Of a DNA stretch of 22,136 nt, positions 6,435-12,880 are shown one piece after another. The notes beneath the pieces are model-generated. The model was not told the origin of the DNA. It was given only the letters and a program-made list of their open reading frames with translations, and made no database searches. A program made the position numbers and the translations under genes. Positions within the stretch are counted from its first letter, which is position 1. Each line of letters opens with the position of its first letter. The DNA is from a virus, in IMG/VR virus record IMGVR_UViG_3300035698_010079, positions 1 through 22,136 of that record. The stretch is one strand, 5' to 3'.

Positions 6435-7508
6435 ATGAAGAAAAATATTTATATTCTTGAGCACGAAGGTGAAGATGACCAATTTCTTATCAGAGATGAT
6501 GATACTGACATCTCACACGTGCAACTTATGCGTACTGGTGAGTTCGATTATTGGGGCGATGGCTCTAAGTTAGAAATTACGCCTGAGATGTTCAGGACAT
6601 TCAAGAAGAATTTTGATGCACGGGTTCTTGGCGTCGATATAATGATTGATTATTTTCACCAAAGCGGTGGCGAGGCTGCCGGTTGGATACGGGAGATAAC
6701 CCTCAAAGAAAATGATACGCAACTGTGGCTTCAGGTTGAATGGACAGAGCGTGCAAAAGAGAAAATAATGGCAAAAGAGGTGCGGTATTTGTCCGCTGAT
6801 TTCTCAATTGACTGGAAAAATCCTGAAACGGGCGACTCACATGGCCCTGTTTTACATGGCGGTGGACTGACAAACCGTCCATTTTTAAAGGGTATGAGAG
6901 CTATTTTGCATGATTTGAACGAAAAACTTGACGAAAACGATGTTACGGTTGAAGATATAATTAGCGGTTTAAAAAATTGTCAGGTAGAAAAAAAGGAAAA
7001 CATAGATATGAAACTTTCTGAATTGAAGCAAGCAGCAATTGTTTTGAGTGATGCTGATCAAAAGGAACTTGGTGTTGCTATTGGTCTTGTGCCAGAAGAC
7101 ACCAAACTTGCAGATGATAATAGCAGGCTACAGATTGAGCTTGCTGCTGAAAAGCAAGCTACTGAAAAATTAACCAAGGAAATTGAAATTCAGAAAAAAG
7201 AAGCAGCTTTTGCTACGCTTATGTCTGAGGGTCGTGCAGTTGAGGCGCAGAAAGAGGCTTACCTAGCCGGAGATATGGATTCATTCTTGAAGCTGGCAGT
7301 TCCTGTAAATCTTAGCGGCACTGGTGACGGTGGCAAGGTTGTTGACAAGGAAGTGTTGCCCACAACAAGGGAAGATGCCGATGTCGAGCTCATGAAATTA
7401 TCGGATGCGAAAATTGAAACTAACCCGAAGTTGACAATTGCTAAGGCTTTGAGCCTTGCTATTGCTGAGAATCCAAAGCTTGCAAAAATTGCACAGCGTG
7501 ATGTTTAA
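6435..7508 (+). CDS. Mu gpI-like prohead protease with C-terminal scaffold
   Basis: This protein should be the capsid maturation protease, cutting the scaffold and itself inside the prohead. Residues 1-160 fit the Mu-like I protein family (PF10123): DYFHQSG with candidate catalytic His75, AAGWI at 81-85, YLSADFS with candidate Ser120, and GGGLTNRPF at 142-150. Residues about 190-357 are charged and helical with a coiled-coil run (AAEKQATEKLTKEIEIQKKE in pieces), typical of an internal scaffold. The 357-aa length matches Mu gpI (about 360 aa). An internal start at 7008 may make the scaffold alone. The upstream region lacks a strong ribosome binding site; GGGT lies 10 bases before the ATG. Confidence 0.85.
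   Translation: MKKNIYILEHEGEDDQFLIRDDDTDISHVQLMRTGEFDYWGDGSKLEITPEMFRTFKKNFDARVLGVDIMIDYFHQSGGEAAGWIREITLKENDTQLWLQVEWTERAKEKIMAKEVRYLSADFSIDWKNPETGDSHGPVLHGGGLTNRPFLKGMRAILHDLNEKLDENDVTVEDIISGLKNCQVEKKENIDMKLSELKQAAIVLSDADQKELGVAIGLVPEDTKLADDNSRLQIELAAEKQATEKLTKEIEIQKKEAAFATLMSEGRAVEAQKEAYLAGDMDSFLKLAVPVNLSGTGDGGKVVDKEVLPTTREDADVELMKLSDAKIETNPKLTIAKALSLAIAENPKLAKIAQRDV
7008..7508 (+). CDS. Nested scaffold protein from an internal start (candidate)
   Basis: An in-frame ATG at codon 192 of the protease gene (MKLSELKQAAIVLSDADQKE onward) is preceded by AAGGAA at 6993-6998, nine bases upstream. This is a better ribosome binding site than that of the full gene. The 166-aa product would be exactly the helical scaffold part without the protease. 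In Mu, gene Z is made this way inside gene I, and lambda Nu3 inside C. The sequence shows the start and site; the expression is inferred. Confidence 0.55.
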   Translation: MKLSELKQAAIVLSDADQKELGVAIGLVPEDTKLADDNSRLQIELAAEKQATEKLTKEIEIQKKEAAFATLMSEGRAVEAQKEAYLAGDMDSFLKLAVPVNLSGTGDGGKVVDKEVLPTTREDADVELMKLSDAKIETNPKLTIAKALSLAIAENPKLAKIAQRDV

Positions 7509-7523
7509 AAGGAGATATTAAAA

Positions 7524-8300
7524 ATGGTTAGCATAATCAAACCAAATACTATTAGCGTTCTAACACTTGGCGAAGATCTTTCTGCCTTAACAAAGCTTAC
7601 AAGAAACGTAGCTGTTGCGCTTGATGCGGACGGCGATGTTACTACGGCTGGAGCGAATGACCAAAATTTCCTTGGCTTCATGCAACATGGATCTCCTAGT
7701 AATAACAAGCCCGTTGAAATTGCAGGCCCTGCCGGTGGTGCTCATGCGATTGCTGGTGGAACTATTACGGCTGGCGATTTTCTTAAGACGGATGCAAACG
7801 GTCACGTAGTTTCAATTGGTGTACATGAGACAGCTTACGCGGTTGCCATGGCGATTGATTCCGCTGTTGACAATGATGTGTTCGGTGTTTACGTGCTGCC
7901 AACTGGTTTCCAAGCCGGTGCTACAAGCGCACTTGGAGCTCCTATGTTTATTCAGGTTACGGCAACACTTGCGGAAGTTAATGCAGGAACTGAGTTGCTG
8001 GCTGGTGTAACAGGGCGTAAAATTTACCTTAACGGAATGACAGCTATGCCTAATGGATCGTTTGCGGTTGGAACTGCAATCGTGCTTGAAGACAGCACGA
8101 CAGGTACGGACTTTGTTAGTATTGCACAAGCTCAAGCCTCAGATAATGCATTGTTAGTGCCGGGTGTTACTGGTGTGACTCTTGCGGCTGCATGGGGTGA
8201 CGGTGGTGCGGCTGGTGAAGGTTTGACAGTTAATAAAACCGGATCAGATTTCACAACTGCCACAGACATAAAGTTTAATCTGCTAGTAAATTACGTTTAA
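7524..8300 (+). CDS. Capsid decoration/cement protein, DUF2190-like
   Basis: Decoration proteins sit on the outer capsid lattice and stabilise it. The 258-aa product has a beta-rich N-terminal half of the DUF2190 type: a repeated Gly/Ala-rich pattern NVAVALDADGDVTTAG, then FLGFMQHG, GGTITAGDFLKTDANGHVV. The second half (from about residue 135, GAPMFIQVTATLAEVNAG) looks like a second small beta domain with KIYLNGMTAMPNGSF. AAGGAGAT lies 7 bases before the ATG, which suits a highly expressed protein. It sits between protease and major capsid, the usual place. The role is inferred from fold pattern and place; the class is fairly secure. Confidence 0.7.
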   Translation: MVSIIKPNTISVLTLGEDLSALTKLTRNVAVALDADGDVTTAGANDQNFLGFMQHGSPSNNKPVEIAGPAGGAHAIAGGTITAGDFLKTDANGHVVSIGVHETAYAVAMAIDSAVDNDVFGVYVLPTGFQAGATSALGAPMFIQVTATLAEVNAGTELLAGVTGRKIYLNGMTAMPNGSFAVGTAIVLEDSTTGTDFVSIAQAQASDNALLVPGVTGVTLAAAWGDGGAAGEGLTVNKTGSDFTTATDIKFNLLVNYV

Positions 8301-8321
8301 TAAGGGAAAGGAAATTAAATA

Positions 8322-9272
8322 ATGGGTACTCAGAATAGAGCGTTTATTGACCAACTTCTAACGCAACACAGTAATGGGTTGTTTAACGATGACATGGGCT
8401 TCATTGCAGAACAGATTCTGCCAATGGTTGCGGTTAGAGAAACAACTGGTTTAGTTCCAGCATACGGAACATCACATTTACGCCTTGTGAATACGGTTCA
8501 TGTTGGCGTTGGTAAATACGCGCGCGTTGATACGCAAGTCCTTTCAAGTTCAACATATGAGATTATTGACCATGGTTTGGTTGAAGTTCTTACTGATAAT
8601 GTTCGAAGGAACACCCCAACACCATTCGATGCAGAAATAGACATCACAACTGCACTAACGTCTATGCAACATCTTGGGAAAGAAAAAGCTCTTGCTGATT
8701 TGTTGTTTTCAACTGCAACTGTCACGCAGAATACTACATTGACTGGCAACAACCGGTACAATAACCGGTCACACGCAGACTCAACACCTATTGAAGATAG
8801 AGATGTGGCATTTGCTGCTGTTGAAGATGCTGAGGGCGTAACTCCTAACGTTGCTGTCATGAATAGAAAAACAGCCCGTGCTCTACGGACACATCAGCAG
8901 TTGTTGGATAGCTTGGGCTTTAAATCTGCACGACCAAACGGCCTTAGTATGACTGAGCTTGCTAATGCTCTAGATGTTGACAGAGTTCTAATCGGTGATG
9001 CTAAATATGAGTCAGCGGCAGAAGGTCAAACATCTAGTTTGGCTAACGTCTGGGGTAATGACCTCGCTTATGTTTACGTAGCCCCGAACCTTGGCCTGCG
9101 TCAAAAGACTTTTGGTATTGAGATTCGTAAATCAGGGACAACACCGCGCGAAGTTCGTAAGTGGACTTTGAACGAGCCTAAAGATGCAATGGCTATTAAT
9201 GTTCTTGACAACTATGACCAAAACATCTTGAATGTTAACTGTGCGTACCTAATCAAAGACGCAATTGCTTAA
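8322..9272 (+). CDS. Major capsid protein
   Basis: The main shell protein, probably HK97 fold. The 316-aa product has a normal length and contains features seen in the Mu gpT/E-like group: an N-terminal arm with GFIAEQILPMVAV, a beta region KYARVDTQVLSSSTYEIIDHG, a helix DAEIDITTALTSMQHLGKEKA, and the DLLFSTATV, GVTPNVAVMNRKTARALRTH and EIRKSGTTPREVRKW blocks. No N-terminal scaffold delta domain is seen, which fits a separate scaffold in the protease gene. An AAGGAAA ribosome binding site lies upstream of the ATG and follows the decoration gene after 21 bases. Asn/Asp-rich C-terminus (NVLDNYDQNILNVNCAYL) is typical for the last strand of the A domain. Confidence 0.85.
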   Translation: MGTQNRAFIDQLLTQHSNGLFNDDMGFIAEQILPMVAVRETTGLVPAYGTSHLRLVNTVHVGVGKYARVDTQVLSSSTYEIIDHGLVEVLTDNVRRNTPTPFDAEIDITTALTSMQHLGKEKALADLLFSTATVTQNTTLTGNNRYNNRSHADSTPIEDRDVAFAAVEDAEGVTPNVAVMNRKTARALRTHQQLLDSLGFKSARPNGLSMTELANALDVDRVLIGDAKYESAAEGQTSSLANVWGNDLAYVYVAPNLGLRQKTFGIEIRKSGTTPREVRKWTLNEPKDAMAINVLDNYDQNILNVNCAYLIKDAIA

Positions 9273-9288
9273 TTTTTTAGGAGGCGAT

Positions 9289-9663
9289 ATGTCCAAGAAG
9301 AAAAAGAACAAAAATGTAGCCGTTGAATCTGCTGAAGCGGTTGTAGTTGCGGTTGAAGAATCTGCTGAAGCGGTTGAAGAGCCTGCACCTGCACCCGAAA
9401 CAGTTACTGAAGCGGATTTGGATGAGTCCCCTGAAGAGGGTGAACAAGATGTGGGTACAGGCTTTCATGCGCCCCTTGCTAGGGAAACCACCCCTGAGCC
9501 TGTACCCGTTGTTCCTGAGCCATACCCCGAAACAGTTCCAGATCCTACGTACGTTTGGGCACTTAACATGAACACAGGACAGCACAAGCCCGGTGATAAA
9601 TTTGATGGCAATGCTACAGAACTTGCCGTTGCTTGGGAAAAAGGATGGATCAAAAGTGAATGA
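9289..9663 (+). CDS. Acidic, Pro/Glu-rich small protein of the head module
   Basis: The 124-aa product starts with a basic patch MSKKKKNKN, followed by an acidic Ala/Glu region that repeats ESAEAV twice, a Pro/Glu-rich stretch (PEPVPVVPEPYPETVP) and a small ordered end, YVWALNMNTGQHKPGDKFDG with AVAWEKGWIKSE. ATG 9289 is chosen because AGGAGG lies immediately upstream; an alternative TTG at 9265 lies inside the capsid gene without a site. It overlaps the next gene by four bases (ATGA). The basic head and acidic tail may be mainly disordered. Function is unknown; its place suggests a capsid-associated or connector-associated role. Confidence 0.7.
   Translation: MSKKKKNKNVAVESAEAVVVAVEESAEAVEEPAPAPETVTEADLDESPEEGEQDVGTGFHAPLARETTPEPVPVVPEPYPETVPDPTYVWALNMNTGQHKPGDKFDGNATELAVAWEKGWIKSE
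9325..9376 (+). repeat. 19-bp direct repeat in the acidic protein gene
   Basis: GAATCTGCTGAAGCGGTTG occurs at 9325-9343 and 9358-9376, a period of 33 bases, so the reading frame is kept and the protein repeats ESAEAV. This fits a tandem duplication of a coding unit. Confidence 0.7.
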
Positions 9664-10112
9664 CCGATTATTGCGCACCCGCAGATATAGTAGGCAATTT
9701 AAAAGGCTTTGAGTTATCACCTACATCGCCCGGTGTAACATCCAGTACCCTTGATGATATGATCTCGCAGGAAAGTTCTGTGATAGATCAGCATGTCTCT
9801 TCTCGATATACTTTACCCGTTACCGATGCGACAGCTTTATTATTCTTGAAGAAGCTATGTATTGATTTGGTGGTTTACAGAGTTACAAAAGTATTACAGC
9901 CTAAAAATGCATTAGCTATTCCAAGCACAAGCGTAGTACAAGACATAAGCGATGTGACGGCTTATAGAATTGCTATGAAGATGTTGGGCAAAATCCTTGA
10001 CGGGGAAATGACGCTACCGGGGGAGGAAGTCAAGGACATTAATTTCTTTGCATCGACTGCGGTTGATTGTGACGAGACATCGGTCTTTGATTTCTCAGAG
10101 CAACAATGGTAA
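9660..10112 (+). CDS. Head-tail connector, Mu gp36-like (DUF1320)
   Basis: Head completion proteins of this group plug onto the portal and carry the tail joint. The 150-aa product fits the DUF1320/gp36 pattern: MTDYCAPADIVGNL at the N-terminus, ISQESSVIDQHVSSRYTLPV near residues 35-55, and a helical middle LKKLCIDLVVYRVTK. The C-terminal part is acidic with FFASTAVDCDETSVFDF. It starts in an ATGA overlap with the previous stop, and its own stop overlaps the next ATG. Length is usual for the family (about 140 aa). It is placed correctly between capsid and tail genes. Confidence 0.78.
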   Translation: MTDYCAPADIVGNLKGFELSPTSPGVTSSTLDDMISQESSVIDQHVSSRYTLPVTDATALLFLKKLCIDLVVYRVTKVLQPKNALAIPSTSVVQDISDVTAYRIAMKMLGKILDGEMTLPGEEVKDINFFASTAVDCDETSVFDFSEQQW

Positions 10113-10609
10113 TAGCCTCTTACAGTATTGAGAACGATAAGAAGTTCGGTGATTCACTCGATAAAGCAGCAAAAACGGTCGGAGATCTACGTATTGCTCT
10201 GGGTTTGATTGCGCGAGATTGGTTTAAATCTAACAAGGCGCAATTTAGTCTTCAGGGTTCAGGGCAATACCCTCCATTATCAGCTAAATATGCAGAGGCC
10301 AAGCGTAAATCTGTCGGTCGCAAGCCCATTCTTGTAAGGTCTGGAAAGCTTCGTGATAGTATGACAGATCTAGGCAGTGCAGACAGTATTGTAAAAATTG
10401 GCAAAACTTCTATGATGTTAGGGACGCAAGTTGCACATGGTATATATCATCAATCTGATCAACCGCGCAGTAAGATTCCATTACGTAAATTCTTGTTTAT
10501 TGGCCCAGAAGCTCCAAGATCCGCACCTTCGGCTATAACAGGAAGATTGCAACGGTGGATGAATATTCTTGATGCGGAAATAAATCGCAAGTTAAAGGCG
10601 GGTATATAA
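10106..10609 (+). CDS. Phage virion morphogenesis protein (tail completion, Mu gpG-like)
   Basis: This family (PF05069) completes the tail or joins it to the head. The 167-aa product has a helical N-terminal half (LDKAAKTVGDLRIALGLIAR) and the characteristic middle: FSLQGSGQYPPLSAKYAEAK, PILVRSGKLRDSMTD and TQVAHGIYHQSD, then PLRKFLFIGPE. This is the order of the Mu gpG/lambda Z-like completion proteins. It overlaps the previous gene by seven bases (ATGGTAA) and the next by one (TAATG), so translation is probably coupled. The family match is strong by eye. Confidence 0.82.
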   Translation: MVIASYSIENDKKFGDSLDKAAKTVGDLRIALGLIARDWFKSNKAQFSLQGSGQYPPLSAKYAEAKRKSVGRKPILVRSGKLRDSMTDLGSADSIVKIGKTSMMLGTQVAHGIYHQSDQPRSKIPLRKFLFIGPEAPRSAPSAITGRLQRWMNILDAEINRKLKAGI

Positions 10610-11085
10610 TGGCAAAATTCGATACAGAGGAATTTAGAGACTATTTCTTAAACCTATTTCAAACGAATATGGCTGCCAAGATTGCTGAAATTAACTCCGA
10701 AAAAGGTGACAGTGTTTTAGTTGATATCGATGCTGCTGCATATGTGGGTGGCATGAACGAAAAGGTTATGAACTACCTTGAGTTTATCGTTTATGAATTT
10801 TCTGGCATAATAAATACAGCTACAGTTGGGCAGAATTATTCAGAAGAAATAGATATGGCTTTCCAAGTGGTAGTGGTTGATGTTAATAATGCAGATAACT
10901 CGACAGAGACCAAGGTTATGCGCTATACTAGGGCATTGGCAGAAATTGCGGCATCAGCCGTCAATTCACGCCCCGAAATATCGGATTTGGAGATACAGAC
11001 TTTTTCTCCTGTTCAGTTGGTGCTACAACAAAATTCCCTTGTCAGAGTAGGGGGAATAACAATAAAAGGGACAATTGTTGGATGA
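10609..11085 (+). CDS. Tail terminator-like protein (candidate)
   Basis: Place and size fit a tail terminator that caps the tail tube and sets the head-tail joint. The 158-aa product begins MAKFDTEEFRDYFLNLFQTN and has an alternating helix-strand pattern with beta segments NYLEFIVYEFSG, MAFQVVVVDVNN and RVGGITIKGTIVG. Terminator proteins share this small alpha-beta fold and length, and a gene of this class usually lies just before the tail tube. There is no sharp motif, so the identification is based mainly on gene order. It begins at the TAATG overlap and ends with an ATGA overlap to the next gene. Confidence 0.5.
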   Translation: MAKFDTEEFRDYFLNLFQTNMAAKIAEINSEKGDSVLVDIDAAAYVGGMNEKVMNYLEFIVYEFSGIINTATVGQNYSEEIDMAFQVVVVDVNNADNSTETKVMRYTRALAEIAASAVNSRPEISDLEIQTFSPVQLVLQQNSLVRVGGITIKGTIVG

Positions 11086-11276
11086 AAGATTCACGTGAAA
11101 CAGTTAAAAAAACCGCGCGCGCATCTGTTGTGCTTGCGCTTAAAGATTGGCACATTTGCCACCCGCCACATTGCAATGTTAGAATAAAAGAAGGTGATGA
11201 TCTTTCCGATGTTCCTGAAATGTACCACGAGAATTTAAAAACAGAGGGCGTTATGCCTAAAAAGAAAGGACTTTAA
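11082..11276 (+). CDS. Small protein with a His/Cys-rich patch, 64 aa
   Basis: The short product starts MKDSRETVKKTARASVV and contains WHICHPPHCNVRIKEGDDLS, a patch of two cysteines and three histidines (H-x-C-H-x2-H-C), followed by VPEMYHENLKTEGVM. The shape, a HPP motif plus K-x-G-D-D-L-S-D-V-P and L-K-T-E-G-V, recalls small tail-region proteins such as the DUF7210 type. The start is coupled to the previous stop by ATGA. Function is unknown; metal binding is possible but not shown. Confidence 0.6.
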   Translation: MKDSRETVKKTARASVVLALKDWHICHPPHCNVRIKEGDDLSDVPEMYHENLKTEGVMPKKKGL

Positions 11277-11279
11277 GTT

Positions 11280-12161
11280 ATGACTTTATCACGTAATCAG
11301 TCAATATTTGGCATTCACTCAATTGCATTATACAACTTTGAAACACTACAGCCATATGGCATTTTCAAAACCGTGGGAAGCCTAACTCTATCAAACGCGC
11401 AAGAACAGATCCCGCTACATGGCGGCGCAAGTCCTTACCCTTGGGAAGTTGAAAGTGGTGTTAAAACGGCTGAAGGTTCTTTCCTTATTAGAGAGCTTCC
11501 TGATTCTGCATTCCTACCAATCGAAGGAACAGCGGCGACAACTAATGCTGCCGAAGCAAGTGGAGCTTCAACAGCTCTTGCCAATATTGGCGGAACATCT
11601 GTTGTGGCTTCTACAGGCATAGCTACTGTCGGCGTGGAAACAGGCAGTGAAGCTGATGTTAAGACTGGTATGTATCTTGTCAGGGTTGCCACAGCCACGA
11701 CAGTCGATGTGTACTCTTTGACAGACGTGGACGCATTGCGGGGAACTGACCTTGTATATCAAGATGATGCGCTTAAAATTACAGCTTCAGCCCTGACAAT
11801 CACAACATCAACCGCAGTTTCAATTCCAAATACTGGTCTTGAATTGACAGGAGGCAGTGGCACTATTGGAATGACGGTTGGCGACACAGCTTGGTTCGAT
11901 GCACGCTCTATTAATACGGGTTCAACAGATGTAACAGTTGGTGCTACGGGTGTTATTAGCCCTACGGTGGGCATCTTGTGTGCTGCACAGAAGAAAGGCA
12001 ACAATGAGATATTCTTGCTAGACATTATGAAGGCAACAACGGGTGGATTACCGTTTAACTTCACAGAAAAAGCATGGATGGAATCAGAAATTACATTCCA
12101 AGCGGCTTATAACTCTGTTCGTAATGGTGTATATCGTCATATCCGTGTAAATGGGTCATAA
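11280..12161 (+). CDS. Major tail tube protein
   Basis: Forms the inner tail tube, one hexameric ring per step. The 293-aa product opens MTLSRNQSIFGIHSIALYNF, typical of tail tube proteins whose N-terminus builds the beta barrel. A conserved-looking block near the start, SNAQEQIPLHGGASPYPWEVESGVKTAEGSF, and a similar end, EITFQAAYNSVRNGVYRH, are separated by an Ala/Thr/Gly-rich insert (about residues 85-200) that resembles an Ig-like or decoration domain. AAAGGA lies 12 bases before the ATG. Place just before the tail chaperones supports the call. Length is at the upper end for siphophage tube proteins, explained by the insert. Confidence 0.72.
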   Translation: MTLSRNQSIFGIHSIALYNFETLQPYGIFKTVGSLTLSNAQEQIPLHGGASPYPWEVESGVKTAEGSFLIRELPDSAFLPIEGTAATTNAAEASGASTALANIGGTSVVASTGIATVGVETGSEADVKTGMYLVRVATATTVDVYSLTDVDALRGTDLVYQDDALKITASALTITTSTAVSIPNTGLELTGGSGTIGMTVGDTAWFDARSINTGSTDVTVGATGVISPTVGILCAAQKKGNNEIFLLDIMKATTGGLPFNFTEKAWMESEITFQAAYNSVRNGVYRHIRVNGS

Positions 12162-12164
12162 TGA

Positions 12165-12575
12165 ATGCTGAATTTTGCATCTAAAAAAACTAGATTTAAG
12201 GTCAAATTGCAAGATGGTAAAAAGGTTGACTTAGAGTTCAGGCCATTTACCCTCGCTGATTTGGCTTGGCATCAAGAGTTTTTCCCTGATCAAGGGATAA
12301 AAATTGCTATTGAAGGTTTGAAGATTGAGAGCCTATGCCGAATTATCTGGCATCAAATGCATAATGATAGTCGTTCTGTATTTTTCCGAATAAAATACCA
12401 AAGATGGAATGAAGACACTGGCGAATTATATGATACTGAGCCAGAAGGTTGGGAGCGTTTCTGTGAGGCCGTCATTGACATGGACAGCATAACAGATGCT
12501 CTCGATGCCCTTATGAAATGCATGATAAAAAACGGTTTTATTGAAGACGGCAAACCTGAAAAAAAAAAAGCATAA
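12165..12575 (+). CDS. Tail assembly chaperone, gpG-like
   Basis: Cytoplasmic chaperones of this type coat the tape measure protein while the tube forms. The 136-aa product has a beta-strand start (RFKVKLQDGKKVDLEFRPF) followed by a helical acidic body with LADLAWHQEFFPDQGIK and a C-terminal EDGKPEKKKA. The gene ends in a run of 11 A (12559-12569), the expected slippery site for -1 frameshifting that yields the longer gpGT-like product. Overlap ATGAATG links its start to the tail tube stop. Identification rests on gene order (between tube and tape measure), size and the frameshift arrangement. Confidence 0.75.
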   Translation: MLNFASKKTRFKVKLQDGKKVDLEFRPFTLADLAWHQEFFPDQGIKIAIEGLKIESLCRIIWHQMHNDSRSVFFRIKYQRWNEDTGELYDTEPEGWERFCEAVIDMDSITDALDALMKCMIKNGFIEDGKPEKKKA

Positions 12576-12880
12576 GTGAATTAGATCCCAATGAATGGGC
12601 TGAAATTTATGACTTTGTTGCATCCTCATATGGCGTAACACCTGATGAATTTTTCTCATTTACTCCGCGACAATTACAGCTATCATTGGAAACACTCCGT
12701 GTGAGGACTCATAACGATAAGGCTTTCCTTGCCAATGTCGGTGGTCAGAAAATGGATTATATTTCTGTAGAGGCGGAATCCCTTAGGCGGCAAATAACAC
12801 GCCAACATATCGCGCAAGAGAATAAAATCCGTGATAAGATGGAAGAAGTTATGGAGGTTGCCAATGGCTACAAATCCTGA
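12165..12880 (+). CDS. Tail assembly chaperone, frameshifted gpGT-like product
   Basis: Slipping back one base in the A11 run (12559-12569) moves ribosomes from GAA AAA AAA AAA into the frame AGC ATA AGT, which stays open for 103 codons to TGA at 12880. This gives a protein of about 238 aa. The extension begins SISELDPNEWAEIYDFVASS, has helices and ends EEVMEVANGYKS. It has no well-placed start of its own: the first in-frame ATG with some context is at 12686. In lambda-like phages the G/GT ratio is set this way. The slip is inferred, though gene order and open frame support it. Confidence 0.72.
12559..12569 (+). promoter_or_regulatory. A11 slippery site for -1 frameshifting
   Basis: Eleven consecutive A sit just before the zero-frame stop TAA (12573-12575), in codons GAA AAA AAA AAA. 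The -1 frame is open across it. A homopolymer like this allows tRNA re-pairing, and it occupies the position of the lambda GGGAAAG site. Confidence 0.6.

Noticed and set aside
12686-12880. Separate gene starting at ATG 12686
   Set aside because: No ribosome binding site, and the same frame is open back to the A11 run, so it is better explained as part of the frameshifted GT product.
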